Shown here in pieces: positions 50,140 to 61,513 of a DNA stretch of 64,000 nt. The stretch is from the NCBI GenBank assembly GCA_949316235.1, contig OX438747.1, forward strand, positions 31,468,601 through 31,532,600, in the 5' to 3' direction. Numbering within the stretch: position 1 is the stretch's first letter; the number at the start of each line of letters is the position of its first letter. The notes under the pieces are model-generated. The model was given only the letters and a program-made list of their open reading frames with translations. It was not told where the DNA came from and did not search any database. Origin of the DNA: Oegoconia quadripuncta. Its lineage: Eukaryota; Arthropoda; Insecta; Lepidoptera; Autostichidae. Position numbers and translations under genes: made by a program.

Positions 50140-50280
50140 TACCTATTAAAAAGCTTCCTTAACTGAGGTTGTATACAAGAAATTGCTATTAGCGATAAGA
50201 CCGCCTTTGTATAATTACTAATTATGTTAAATATTGTTTGTGTTTTATTTTGTGTGTAATAAATAACGGATGTAATAATA
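50140..50280 (+). repeat. non-LTR 3' tail with hairpin
   Basis: 'aactgaggttgtatacaaga', aattgctattagcgataaga ccgcctttgtat; close to 37835-37890, with one hairpin arm changed. An AT-rich tail with (taa)n follows to about 50285. Confidence 0.6.
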
Positions 50281-50522
50281 ATAATATAAACCAGTTTGGG
50301 ACGATTGCAGTGGAGAGATGGGCACTTGGTCTTCTGACACAAAAAAAATGTAAAAGATTTATATGCATTAGCCTTGTCCATGCTTTCTACTATCCACCTC
50401 CTGACTCCATCATCAGATCAGCTCCAAGATATGAAATTATAGTATTGTCATCAGAATTACAACAAAGTTTCATTTCGATACGACAATCAGAAGTAAGTTT
50501 CAAGATTGGATTACATTGTTAG

Positions 50523-50851
50523 TTTTTTTTTTTTTTTTATGCACAACGGATTGGTACTTGACCTCAATCACACCTGATGTTAAGTGAAGATGAGGTCGAA
50601 GGTGGAAGCGTACTAACCCGGATACCCCAACACATTTGGGGGACTGGCTATCTTATCTCTGACAACCGGATCACAACAATTGCTGCATGGCGGCAGATTT
50701 AGATAAGATGGTGGTAGCTAGCCAGGCGGACATTTAAAATGCCCTACCACCAACCAAACTGAGTACTTAAACATGTACCCCGCTGGGGATCGAACCCGCG
50801 ACCTCCGAATCGTAAACCCAATGTTGTTTACATTGAGCCACGGAGGCGGTT
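50523..50851 (-). repeat. SINE A, full length
   Basis: T-run, 'atgcacaacggattggtact' to B box 'ggggatcgaacccgcgacct' and head ending cggaggcgg. Confidence 0.9.
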
Positions 50852-51167
50852 AATATAATATAAGCTAATATAAAGTGTGTTATAAATATAGTATATCCTT
50901 ATTCCAAGTATAGGCGTTTCGTACCAACGCTCCCACGACGTCACGCGCGAAATCGTGACAATCTGTCTGTTTGTCCATTATTAAATACGTACCAACCTCC
51001 CCAAGCTCTCGAGACTTACGCGATATACTCACTCAGTGTAGGTACATACTAACTGCAAGTGGGTACACACGTGTAAATATTTGTGGTATACGTTACTACG
51101 TATATGTTGAAGAGTCCCTCCCTCCTTTACCTCCGTGGCTCAATGTAAACGACGACGACGATGTAGA

Positions 51168-51345
51168 CGACCTGTTTGGTGTAGTGGTTAGAAACGCTGA
51201 CTGCTGTATCAAAAGGTCGCGGGTTCAAATCATGTGTGTTTGATGAGTACGGACATGTATTTATTTACAAAAAAATGTATTTGTCTCGTATATCAACCAA
51301 CTGGTGTCCATAATACAAGCCTTTGCTTAGTGTAGATAGATACAA
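51168..51345 (+). repeat. SINE B, diverged
   Basis: Head 'gacgacctgtttggtgtagt', B box region 'gtcgcgggttcaaatcatgt' (deletion after it), end 'gcttagtgtag'. Confidence 0.75.
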
Positions 51346-52259
51346 GGATATTTATTTGTTAATTATAAAAAAAACTAATGTAGTTACAAAATTTTCGGAT
51401 GAATGGTCTGGTTCGTGGTAGGTAATCACCATCCTATCTCAAGCTGCCACGTGTGATCCACCCCGTTCGGGCTACCGTTTCGTACTCGCCGTTGTAAAAT
51501 GATGCTATATAAATTAATCATGGTTACGGTACATAAAAAGAATACCCTAGAATTCAATGTACCCTATAACTTTTGATTCTCTCGAGAGTGTCAAAATATG
51601 TTGCACGAACTTTGATTTTGTCACAGCTCCAAGATATTGAAAACCTGAAGATTTGACATTAATTTTAACTTGATAACTCCAGGCGCTCCTACAAAAAAGT
51701 CTAACAAAGTGATCCTGTAAGGGTTTGTAAAAAATATTTATATGTCGGCGATGGGGAGTGTGGGCGTTGCGAGTGGCTGATACGGTGCCGGTCTCGTGGT
51801 AAAGGGTGGCTCGGGCAATTGCGATATTTTGCAAGCTACTATAGGCGAATAGACAACGTATTCACATTCGATTATGATCATGAAACCTGAGATGCTTACC
51901 GGTGCAAGGAAAACATTTGCACGCCCCTCATGCCATACAACTAGGCCCTCGCGTGCAATCTGTGAAATTCAACCGGACCTAATCTATAATTCCTCCTTGC
52001 TCAAATTCCATGATAACTATTCTTATGAAGTAACGACTCACCGGCTTCTTCCAAGCGTCGGTGATAATGGTAATAGGTTATCAGAGTTCCTCACGATCGT
52101 CGATGCGGTGATCCGACGCCTTTGACGGCTGGTAACAAAGTCCATCTCATTTTCGATGTGCAGATCTATTATTACTGTTAACGTGGTGATACCTGCGCCA
52201 CCAGGTTCACTCCTTGCAGCAATTCTATTGCTAATTTATCGCTATCTACGACATATACA
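51346..52259. other. unassigned sequence
   Basis: 51410-51490 resembles the fragments of a repeat ('catcctatctcaagctgcca'). A frame of 83 residues at 51874-52125 has no recognisable domain. No support for a gene. Confidence 0.3.
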
Positions 52260-52445
52260 AGTTTTTATTATGATTAACTGGATACGCGTTTGACCACAAT
52301 CTCACCTGAGTGACGATGTGGCCGAAGATGAAGCCCGCGATCTCAGTAGATGCCCATTCACCCTGCTCTTGAAGATTCCAAGGTTGTACGATTCAGGGAA
52401 GACTGACGCCGGAAGGGAGTTCCATGCCTTGGCGAACAGCATTAT
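52260..52445 (-). repeat. family D non-LTR 3' end
   Basis: 'attaactggatacgcgtttg', 'gcgatctcagtagatgccca', 'aagattccaaggttgtacga', 'ccggaagggagttccatgcc' (coding end NSLPA, reversed). Confidence 0.75.
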
Positions 52446-52699
52446 GATTGAAGAAAAGTGAAAATAGAACCTCCTTCTTTTTTACAGTAGTTTAAAAACA
52501 CACATTGTCAGCTCGCTCTGTACACCCTAGTGTCGCCAGGCGATAATTCAAACTGACTTTTAATAAGCAAACTTTTAATTGGGGATCAGCAATACTTTTT
52601 CCAATTCAGTAAGTACCTAATCAATGAAAATCAGTATATTGTAGTTCCATGTAACTTTTTTTAATTTTCTTATATATAAAAGTATTACAGGTATCCTGC

Positions 52700-52840
52700 T
52701 GTCGGGAAATATAGAAAGAAAGAAAGAAAGAAAAAATTCTTTATTGTACACAGCTTAAAAATATACACAGTGATATTATTTTAACCGGTGTACAAAGGCG
52801 GTCTTATCGCTTATAGCGATCTCTTCCAGAAATCCAGGAA
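52700..52840 (-). repeat. non-LTR 3' tail, (gaaa)n end, hairpin motif
   Basis: (gaaa)n, 'attctttattgtacacagct', 'gtgtacaaaggcggtcttat', cgcttatagcgatctcttcc. The minus-strand hairpin is intact. Confidence 0.7.
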
Positions 52841-52949
52841 ATATAAATACAATTTTGTTTTACAGAAACGAGCTGATCATGCGATTTCTCAACTGCGACC
52901 TGCAGTGTCACTTAGAGATAATTTTAAAGAGTATTCCATATTCTAACCT

Positions 52950-53133
52950 TTCTTCACAGAACATTCTTGAAAATTTTATATCAAAAAATATTGCATCATT
53001 TAAGAATAATAGTGATAAACATGATGTCAATACAAGAAATGACGATAAACTTTCAGGTCACATAAGGCGCCTCCGCAAAGTCAGTAATTTATTTAAAGGG
53101 TTATGTATACGTTTTCTCTATAAATTCCTGTGA
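52950..53133 (+). pseudogene. CR1/Jockey-like non-LTR C-terminal relic
   Basis: FISKNIASFKNNSDKHDVNT, RNDDKLSGHIRRLRKVSNLF and KGLCIRFLYKFL before a stop correspond to the NTRN...RL.KVS.SF.G..IRFYNKIP block of the copy at 42545-43130. A stop replaces the expected 'P' after FLYKF. It is short and truncated at both ends. Confidence 0.6.
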
Positions 53134-53214
53134 TATACGCAATCTTCCTTTCAATAATTTTAAAGATACTATATAACAGAAACTTATAAAATATCAGACT
53201 ATTTAGATCATACG

Positions 53215-53265
53215 TACATACATACACTCGAAAAACATTACCCTCCTATGGGCAGTTGGTTAAAC
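53215..53265 (+). repeat. family E end fragment
   Basis: (catacata)n 'cactcgaaaaacattaccct' cctatgggcag, as at 26290-26335. Confidence 0.5.
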
Positions 53266-53640
53266 AAGCGCCTACTTCTCTACAACAAAAGATCTGAAAT
53301 CTGGATCTATGCCAAATTCCTCAATGAATTATAATTCTATAAATTGGTACATTAGCGAATACTTGTAGCAGATGGCGATATATTAGCGACTGAATTTATA
53401 ATTTGGACGGTGGTCTTATGACTATTGTAATCCGCGGTTTGCTACAAGAAAAAAGGTGGCGCTGTTATCGCCGAAAAATGGCGTGGTGACGTTTATAGTA
53501 ATGTTAAGTCTGCACTTCGAAAATGACTATTCATATTGCTACCAGCCGTCAAAAAAGACGGACCATCAGTTAGCACATCAACAAGTGCGACTGACTTTGA
53601 TTACCTATTATCACCTACCTACCTACCTATTACAATTGTA
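53266..53640. other. unassigned sequence
   Basis: Contains ggtggtcttatgact (53409-53424), possibly related to the inverted repeat at 21684, and (ctac)n at 53610-53630. Confidence 0.3.
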
Positions 53641-53722
53641 CTCTTATCAGTATTGTGTTTTGTAAAATGTATGTTCTCCTCTTGTACAATAAAGTGTATT
53701 TGTATTGTATTGTATTGTATCA
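53641..53722 (+). repeat. non-LTR 3' tail with (tattg)n end
   Basis: 'cttgtacaataaagtgtatt' tgtattgtattgtattgt. The same end is at 56255-56289. Confidence 0.6.
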
Positions 53723-55090
53723 CCGACGTTTGGAAGAATCCGGTGAGTACTTAATAAGAAGTTGTTTATGGAATTTGAGCAGGAGGGATTGTAGACTACT
53801 CCGGCTGATGAGGGGCATGCAAATGTTTACTCTTCACCGGTAAGCAACTCAGGTTCCATGATCATAATTTAATCTTAACATTTGTGCGTGGGGAAGTGGT
53901 CCGTATTGCCTTTTTTGTGATTCTGGTGAGTCGTTAAATGCAAAGTATTTTTTTTTGACTTTTCAATTTTAGTATATGTATATATTAAATTTGGGAAATT
54001 TAAAGTAGACTGAGGGGCTTGCCATGAAAAACTATGCACGTCTTAACGGCGATGGGCTCACTTGTTACGTGTCCATTACTGTATATTTCGTAAAATCATT
54101 TACGGTTGCGTGAGATGCTGTTCGAAGGATTTTCTGGAATAGCCACACGGGCTGTTTGGGACATCTCTGATCACCTCAATTGGGATAAAGCTCGTAAATA
54201 TATTGGGATTGATATAAATACACAGTTAAATTCACCACTCTCCGTTTTGGTACGTCATGGGTAGATATAGTCACATTTCCATACGTTTTGCATAAAGCAA
54301 GATTTCCATATGAAAGCGTTTGGTAAGGTTTATATTTAATTATGTCTCTAAAATAGGCCTGCAAATATCGGATTACAGGCTTACAGGTCACGGAAGATGT
54401 GTGGGTTTGTGACGGGGGTGAGATGGTACGAATAAGAGGCAATTACATACACTGCTAGTCTATTATTTTCTTTTTTTTTTCAATGTCAGTAATGTAGTTC
54501 AATAAATTGTAAAAACGCTCGTTCAAAAGAGCAACCCTTGAGTTTTTTGTTCTCTCTGGAGAGTCTACCTTGTGAATGAGCGAAAATTCAATGTCATGAC
54601 GATTTCAAATTTTATTCACATTTCAATACTTACGAAATAAAATTTTTGAATGACGTTTTCATGGATTTTATTCTGGCATCAGAATAGTGTCTATCATGTA
54701 AGGGGGGGGGGGGGTCGGATGCTCCCATGGCCATGCTCCATGCTGAGTTGGAGACCTTTTTGACTCCACCTTGCGACACCGACAATTAGGCCCGTGTTAA
54801 TATGAAGCAATAAATTATAATAATAACATAATAATAATAATATTTATTATCTCACCACAAAGAAATAGGTACATAGTGAAATAGTAATGTTAGGTGAATA
54901 CAAAAACAAATTTCTTTGTGAGAGGCTGGAGTCTGAATTAGGTTCGAAACCTGTGCTACAGATCTCCAGGCTCTCACTCCCTTCATATTAGACATTACAA
55001 CAAGAACACTGAGAATACATTATCTAAGTGATGCAGTATGCTGCTTAAAGTATACATATACGTTGAGGCATGTGGATAGTGGACTAAAGC
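53723..55090. other. unassigned sequence
   Basis: No supported gene. There is a 13-base G-run near 54700. 'aagagcaacccttgagtttt' at 54525 is a diverged tail relative of 36885. Confidence 0.3.
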
Positions 55091-55094
55091 AAGT

Positions 55095-55151
55095 GTGTGT
55101 GTGTGTGTGTGTGTGGAGGGATGCGTGATGTGCGCGCGCGCGCGCGCGCGC

Positions 55152-55222
<71 letters not shown>

Positions 55223-55227
55223 TGTGT
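55095..55227. repeat. (gt)n(cg)n(gt)n compound microsatellite
   Basis: gt runs flank about nine cg units (55133-55151), then a long gt run to about 55220. A cg/gt alternation of this kind can adopt Z-form DNA. The histidine/threonine-like frame is an artefact. Confidence 0.97.
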
Positions 55228-55486
55228 GGGATTTGAAATGATTTGATTGAAGAAGGAGAAAATCCTTTATTGCACACCCCTTAAAAATAAACTAGATATT
55301 TAACGAAGTGGCTAACTCAACGATCTGCCTGCGACATAATATACTATCTCTACTTTCTACATAACAGCGTAATTTCGCCACAAGGTAAAACTATTAACCC
55401 CCGACGATAAACGACGGGTGTTATGTGTTTGTCGGCGGTGTATATGTGTCCACTCTTTGTCTGGACTCATCTCAGTAATCATCATT

Positions 55487-55772
55487 ATTAGCCTGTAAAC
55501 ATCCCACTGGAGGGATATAGGCCTTCCTTCGTATATGAGGGCGCATGGGGCATAGTCCACCACGCTGGCCCATTGCGGGTTGGGGACTTTTATGTCTCAG
55601 GCATGCAGGTTTCCTCACGATGTTTTCCTTCACCGTTTAAGAGCAGTCGGATAAATGCACATAAGTAATTAAATTTAAAAACTCATTGGTACATGGTTTG
55701 CCTGGCTATTTGACCCGTACCTCCTAAATTCGGAGACCGCGTCTTAACCCCTGAGCCACCGGCGCTCCTCAT
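55487..55772 (-). repeat. SINE C, full length
   Basis: Minus-strand head ends 'cttaacccctgagccaccgg' cgctc (A box region). The body 'gaccgcgtcttaacc', 'gagcagtcggataaatgcac' and end 'aacatcccactggagggata' match 40912-41169. Confidence 0.78.
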
Positions 55773-55920
55773 CTCAGTAATTCGTGGTCCGATTTGGGTG
55801 CGGTTTTTTGATAAACAAAAGAAAATCAAAAGAATGAAAAACAAGGGTGCTGTGTTCTGTATGTACAAAACAGACAGGTATGTAACCTACTACAATTCTC
55901 GCATCCTTAGACGTAGCCAT

Positions 55921-56345
55921 GGTGGTTGGTGGTAGGGCATTTTAAATGTCAGCTAGCTGACTAGCTGGCTAGCTACCACCATGTTATCTAAATCTGCCGC
56001 CAAGCAGCAATGTTAATAGCATTGTTGTGTTCCAGTTGTCAAAGATAAGATAGCCAGTCCTCCAAATAAGATGCGGTTTCTGGGTCAGTACGCTTCCACC
56101 TTCAACCTCATCTTCACTTAACAACCCGCCTATTTCAAATGTACTGTCCTTATACCCAAAGGTTGCCTGGAAGAGATCGCTTTTAGTAATAAGGTCGCCA
56201 AATTGTACATTCTATTCTTACCACTTTTCTGAAACTGTATTTTCTTATCTGTTGTGCAATAAAGTGTATTTGCATTGTATTGTATTGTAACATAAGGTGT
56301 GATTGAGGTCAAGTACCAACCCGTTGTGCTTTAAAAAAAAGAGTC
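55921..56345 (+). repeat. SINE A split by another retroposon's tail
   Basis: Head-less left part 55921-56122 ('tggttggtggtagggcattt' to 'catcttcacttaaca') and right part 56290-56345 ('acataaggtgtgattgaggt', 'accaacccgttgtgct', A-run). The interruption is 56123-56289. Confidence 0.82.
56123..56289 (+). repeat. non-LTR 3' tail nested in SINE A
   Basis: 'tatttcaaatgtactgtcct', 'ggttgcctggaagagatcgc', 'cttaccacttttctgaaact', (tattg)n end. 'aaca' at the junction on both sides may be the target duplication. Minus-strand relatives are at 34736-34800 and 48336-48510. Confidence 0.78.
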
Positions 56346-57086
56346 AAATACAATAAATCCTACACAAACGTTTGTGTGTGTAAAAGCTGTGCCCGCGGTG
56401 GATCCCACACAATTTGACTTTTCGATAAATGGACTGTAGTTTTTCGCAACACGACAGGATTTTTATTAACAATCAACAAGTGGAAGGGGTCAATCTACTA
56501 GACGGTGCACTCACCTTGCAGCTGCTGGCGGATTAATATGGCGCGATCGATTCCAACTGGCTGGACGCTCCTTCCGTTCCTTTAAATTGTCTAGCCTTAC
56601 CTGAGATCAGTTACCTTTTTACCAGAATTCATCAAATTTGACACAGCAGGAGCGCTCTCGCCAGCTGATCAACCATTTCTTATACAAAACACTTACAATA
56701 AACGGTTTACGAATTAAGATCTTTATGTCTTTAAAGAAAGTGTATACCTGTAGTTTTTTATTTCTGCTAACAATATTTAAGTATTTGTTCAAATGAGCGA
56801 TTCTCTGATCGCGTAGTAAAGTACTTCAGACTGGCTTGATGGATGGCGCTGACAGGGGCCGCGTTGTTTTTATATTTTATTGATAATTTCTACATCGTCC
56901 AGAGCCACGTCTAAGCATATAAAATTGATAGCCATTGGAAAGTCGCCCATTCTTTCTTTGGTGGCAGCAACTACTCTTCTGGGATAGACTGAAAACCTGC
57001 AATACTGCTGAGTGCCTAACCATTCCTGTAACTCCCTATTCTCATGTATGCTTATGTTTGTTTTTTATGTTTTTTTTTTGGTATGC
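56346..57086. other. unassigned sequence
   Basis: A short dispersed block is at 56960-57020 ('gtggcagcaactactcttct'), related to 27325-27415 (inverse) and 42140-42205. No gene. Confidence 0.35.
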
Positions 57087-57203
57087 GACATAGCAAAAGA
57101 TGAGGAAACATGGATTTATTGCTACGATCCCAAAACAAAGCAGCAATCGAGTGTATGGGTCATGGAGACTAAAGCAACCAAAGTGACGCGCTTGCAAAGT
57201 ATT
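57087..57203 (+). pseudogene. mariner-type transposase fragment
   Basis: Encodes CDIAKDEETWIYCYDPKTKQ, QSSVWVMETKATKVTRLQS. The 'DE(T/S)WIY.YDPKTKQQS.VW' block with a following 'KVTR' belongs to the mariner transposase core around its first catalytic Asp. About 35 codons remain; the second and third catalytic residues and the DNA-binding N-terminus are missing. It is followed directly by the inverted-repeat element at 57229. Confidence 0.72.
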
Positions 57204-57228
57204 TTCAATTTTAAACCAATTTTATAAA

Positions 57229-57646
57229 TACCTATGAAATTGGAGTTTTCTTCTTCGTTAATCATATGTACCAATTAATGCGATTTTCAAAGCTATATCC
57301 AAATTTGTTTTTTATTTGGAAAATGGAATATTATTTCAAGGTTTCACAAGAAATATTTTTTAATTTCTGGGCTAAATCACATAATAAAAAAAAAATTAAC
57401 AGAGCTCTTTTCATGTGCTTCCCATAATCATTTCTTAGATTCGCTGAAACTTTTATAAAGCGGTTACTTTTAAAAATTAACGCTGCCTATACTTAACTTA
57501 ATGTTATCCGATAATACACACAAAGTTTAGCTAAATTTGGATTTGCTGGTCCCAAAAAAAATCTAAAATGTTTGTATGGAGAAAACAGTCTTAATGAAAT
57601 TCTTCATACAAAACGCCAATTTTATAGGTAAGGACCTAATATTTTG
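57229..57646. mobile_element. inverted-repeat element 'acctatgaaattggagtttt', copy 1
   Basis: About 400 bp between 'tacctatgaaattggagttt' and its inverted form (aaaacgccaattttataggt). About 90% alike to 61110-61513 ('ggtttcacaagaaatatttt', 'taacgctgcctatac', 'atggagaaaacagtctta'). The similarity continues 15 bp past the right end (aaggacctaatatt). No frame. Confidence 0.78.
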
Positions 57647-57767
57647 CAAGTGAAATATTTTGCATTATTCGTATGAAAAAGCGGATTATGCAACATAACA
57701 ACTACCCAATACTCGTATAAGGGATCGATTCAGGAATGAAAAAATCCGTATGCGAATGAAGCGGATT

Positions 57768-58012
57768 AGCTAGTTGATGTGGCAGTGGACAGGGCACATA
57801 GCTCGAAGATCTGATGACCGGTGGGGCATTAAAGTTCTCGAGTGGAGACCACGCACCGGCAAGCGCAGCATAGCACGTCCACTCACAAGGTGGTGGTCAG
57901 ACGATTTGAAGGTCGCGGGAAATCCTTCCAACCGGTCACTCTGGTATTCTATGGGCGGAGGCCTATGTCCAACAGTGGACGTCCAGTGGTTGTTATGATG
58001 ATGATGATGAAC
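57768..58012 (+). pseudogene. C-terminal end of an RTE-like non-LTR element
   Basis: Frame 57774-57998 gives WQWTGHIARRSDDRWGIKVL, EWRPRTGKRSIARPLTRWWS and SDDLKVAGNPSNRSLW; the 'W.GH.ARR.D.RWG..VLEWRPR.GKR...RP..RW.DDL' end is characteristic of insect RTE-like ORFs. The usual final 'A.DR..WR.LGEAYVQQWT' is shifted ('VDVQWL'), so a frameshift lies near 57935. The tail is (atg)n at 57997-58012. Confidence 0.75.
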
Positions 58013-58015
58013 AGT

Positions 58016-58162
58016 GATGTCGATTCGAATGTACACCAACTAAACTAAAACCAGTTTTGGAGTGGTGCCGTCGCATCGTACTGTTCCAGGGAGAAAGAGA
58101 CAGTACTACTTTAAAACTGGTTTTAGTTTAGTTTAGTTTAGTTGGTGTACTTCCGAATGTAA
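58016..58162. mobile_element. palindromic MITE 'gtgtcgattcgg', copy 5
   Basis: Full hairpin arms; the left arm has lost 'aaact' and the right arm carries an extra 'gttta' unit. It sits at the end of the RTE-like tail ((atg)n). Confidence 0.85.
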
Positions 58163-58825
58163 TTTATGTAATTATTACAATAAATTCTCTTCTATAATCC
58201 ACGTTACTGCATTATCGAAACCCATTTTCAATTTCCCCGCAAATTTTTCGGCTGCAAGGCGAGATTTTCCTTTTAAAGCTATGATTTACCCAGATATTCC
58301 CTGGGAAATCCAGATTTTTCAATTCTCCAGTCTGCGCCATGCCATAAATCCCATAGCAAACGGTCTATCCCATATCTGTCGGATTCAGAGGACAACCCAT
58401 TAAAATATGTTTTGCAGCAATCATTGCGTGTGCATGTGGTACTCAAAGTTCGATTTGCAAAGTTTCGCAAGTGGCAGACAATCGATTCTTGTAGGCCAGA
58501 AAAGATATACTTTTAATTTCCTATAATGTTAAAGACAGTGATTTCTTGCACATGGTTATCTGTCGGTGATAGAATAAAAATGTTTTCTAATAAATCTGTA
58601 GCTTGCTTTAGATATAGTACAGATATTTAGTAATAAAACGTAGGCTGTAAGATTAAAATTACCACTGTGAATTTCATTGCGTCGGAGACTATACTTAAAT
58701 CATCCTGGAACTTTTTCAAAAAAAAAACGTACATTAACATAATATAAGATAACACTTTTTGATTTCAATATGCTGAACTTTCAGATGTACTCAACAATTA
58801 AGAAATTATTTGTGCTAACCCACTT
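58163..58825. other. no recognisable feature
   Basis: Short frames only. No repeat that I can place. Confidence 0.35.
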
Positions 58826-58980
58826 AATTACTCGTATTGAATTCCGTGATGATAGGTTTGCCTGGAAGAGATCGCTGTTAGCGATAAGGCCGCCTAATTT
58901 GTAGTTTCTATAAGATATTTAAATGTACCTTCCTTATTTAAACAATAAAGCGTATTTGATTGATTGATTGATTGATTAAC
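58826..58980 (+). repeat. non-LTR 3' tail with hairpin and (gatt)n end
   Basis: 'gaattccgtgatgataggtt', 'tgcctggaagagatcgctgt', 'tagcgataaggccgcctaat', 'aaacaataaagcgtatttga' and five gatt units. Near-identical to 2221-2315. Confidence 0.75.
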
Positions 58981-59154
58981 TTCTTTATATTTACGAAAAA
59001 TTTCACGACTCAATAAGCTATTTTTAGAAAAAATTAAGTAGAAATTGATTAATTTCTTAGAAAATTATTTTAGGAGATCTTATATAGAATCTTATACAAC
59101 GTAATGAAGTTTACAGTGGTAACTTTAACTTAATATTGCTATATTTTATAACAA

Positions 59155-59312
59155 AATAACTATACTATACCTGAAGCAAGCTACAGAATGGTTGGAAAAC
59201 ATTTATGTTCTGTTACTGATGGGAACTATATCCTTCTACAACAAATCAGGAACTTTAAAATTAGTTACATCCCAAAAATTATGTATTTTTGCTGGACTAT
59301 TGCACGGGTGAA
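59155..59312 (+). repeat. dispersed repeat family H
   Basis: 'aagcaagctacagaatggtt', 'ctatatccttctacaacaaa', 'ttatgtatttttgctggact'; same order as 15190-15365. Confidence 0.6.
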
Positions 59313-59637
59313 CACTACTCGCATTTTAATACGAGTGGTTCCTTCAGGTTGTTTCCAATTCAAGATAGTCGTTGAGCCAAGTAGGTCGTCCACAGTTTGA
59401 CTATCAGATGTCCACAAGTCACACAAATCCACTAAATCGCACTGGCTCTGGCTGGAATATTGCCCATACCCTTTCCTAGATTATTAAGTACATAAATTGA
59501 TACTATCAAGAATAAAAATCGTTTTTTCGACCCATTTAGCGACACACACACATATCTACATGTATAAAAGTGAAAATGGCTAATGAACACTTTTTTTCTA
59601 TCTATCTATCTATCTATCTATCTAACACAGTGAAATT
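59313..59637. other. unassigned, with (tcta)n
   Basis: A (tcta)n run at 59597-59622 directly precedes the zinc-finger tail fragment. Nothing else recognised. Confidence 0.4.
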
Positions 59638-59750
59638 GTCTGGCCCCGTGTGTCCTGACAGCTGCACCTTTGACGACCTGAGTGGCTAAGTTTTGGTCCA
59701 AGAAAATTTGAAATTTGCCTCGACACGAAAAGAAGAAAAAGTGAAATTGG
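59638..59750 (+). pseudogene. 3' end of the non-LTR element seen at 34340
   Basis: 'tggccccgtgtgtcctgaca' (GPVCPDSCTF, in place of CPACPDSCTF), then the untranslated tail 'tgcctcgacacgaaaagaag'. It starts mid-knuckle and lacks the 'LNLTESAVRVA' stretch (about 25 bases deleted). Confidence 0.7.
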
Positions 59751-60629
59751 GACCGGAGGAGATAGAAGTAATCGGTCGTCGTACCTCAAAGTCATCAACA
59801 ACCACGTTGTTAGACGGAGGCGTATAACATTATGGTTTGTTGCCTCAGACCATAGAGTGGAGGGTTTTTAAGGCGACAACTCAAGTCATTATTAATCTGT
59901 GCCTTAATTCTTTATCTTTCTATCAATCATGTTGTTTTTGGTCTGCTGATAAAATATCCAGTCCCCCAAATAGTTGGGGGTTCCGGATGAGCATGTCATT
60001 TGTGCCGCCATATATGCGCCGCTGATCCTAATGCCAATTTGCATCTCATTGGCCACACTCCCTTTGCTTAGGGAAATTTCTTACTTACACACTCTATCTT
60101 TACCCGAGTGCCTCAGCTGATGTTTTGTAAACTTTTATGTTACTTCCTGTAGCTTACAGGTTCGACCGCTTTTGATACCGGCGCGACACATTGGCTTATG
60201 TCTTGGGTCCAAACTTGGCTATATTGTATCCAAGGATTTGTCAAACATACTAGCCAAGAGTATCGGAACGTCGCACCGCGTAAAGCAGTCATGACGGACG
60301 ACTTACTGACAGGATTCTAGTGTGCAAAGTGCGAGTTTTGTCTCATTTTTAACTTTACCATCGCGTTCGCGTTTACGCAAAAAGTATCTATGAAAAAAAT
60401 CGTTTTGAAAACTATCCGCTAGAGGCGCTGCACGTTTCTTCATACAAATCGTCACGTAAACTTAACGTAAAGTTAAGTCGAAACAAAACTCACACTCCGT
60501 CCTCAGAATACCTCAGACCATTCAGAATTCGGCGATTCCATGTTTGCGCGTTGTTAAGTAACGACCAGCCTACCACCTTTTACTCTCCTCATCTTCTTTG
60601 TGTACAAAAAACCGACACATTATTGTTTG
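59751..60629. other. unassigned sequence
   Basis: A fragment resembling the SINE A body ('ccagtcccccaaatagttgg') lies at 59958-59980. No frame with support. Confidence 0.35.
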
Positions 60630-60735
60630 TTTGTTTGTTTGTAAACACTTTATTGTACTTCATATGAATAAATATACATCGATAAATTAAATGTAACTTA
60701 AAATTAAGTACAAAGGCGGCTTAACTTCTGGTCAA
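60630..60735 (-). repeat. non-LTR 3' tail with (gttt)n end
   Basis: (tttg)n, 'aaacactttattgtacttca', 'aattaagtacaaaggcggct'. Hairpin arms degraded. Confidence 0.55.
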
Positions 60736-60989
60736 CCTTGGTAAATATAAAAGAACACATTGACTAGGCGTAGAAAAAGCTAAACGTTTTCATTAAAACT
60801 ATGAATCAACATATTATATACCCATTATACTACAATAGATTTGTATACTAACTTACATAATTACAGTATTATTGGGTATTGGACACAATATCACATTTAT
60901 GTCCAGTATAATCCAAGACCGCTCCTCACATTGGTGTATAGGTTCCAAGACTATAACTTGGTGTGAATAAACACAATGTGTGGCGTCGG
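60736..60989. other. unassigned sequence
   Basis: Nothing recognised. Confidence 0.3.
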
Positions 60990-61094
60990 CATGAAGTGCA
61001 AGGTGTCATTACCTTCGTCTTGATCCCGAGAATGTCATATTATAAGATACATGTTATTATAAAACAAAATACAAAATATGTTGTCAGGTTCACC
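60990..61094 (-). repeat. family E fragment
   Basis: 'tgaagtgcaaggtgtcatta', 'gtcttgatcccgagaatgtc', 'aatacaaaatatgttgtcag'. Confidence 0.55.
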
Positions 61095-61109
61095 AAAGTA
61101 TTGGGACTT

Positions 61110-61513
61110 TACCTATGAAATTGGAGTTTTAATCATATGTACCAATTCCTACGATTTTCAAAGCTATATCCAAGTTTGTTTTTTTTTTGGAAAATGGAAT
61201 ATTATTTCAAGGTTTCACATGAAATATTTTTTAATTTCTGGGCTAAATCACATAATAAAAAAAATTTGAACCGACCTCTTTTCATATGCTTCCCATAATA
61301 ATTTCTTAGATTCGCTGAAACTTTCATAAAGCGGTTACTTTTAAAAATTAACGCTGGCTTAACTTAATATTAGCCGATAATATACACAAAGTTTAGCTAA
61401 ATTTGGATTTGCCGTTCCCAAAATAAAATCAAAAATGTTTGTATGGAGAAAACAGTCTTAATGAAATTCTTCATACAAAACGCTAATTTCATAGGTAAGG
61501 ACCTAATATTATG
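61110..61513. mobile_element. inverted-repeat element 'acctatgaaattggagtttt', copy 2
   Basis: TA, 'cctatgaaattggagtttt' on the left; 'aaaacgctaatttcatagg' TA on the right. Sequence as at 57229-57646, with the same 15-bp extension on the right. Confidence 0.78.

Noticed and set aside
57774..58048. A host gene with a GHIARR motif
   Set aside because: The motif set is that of the C-terminal end of RTE-like retrotransposons, with an (atg)n tail directly after it.
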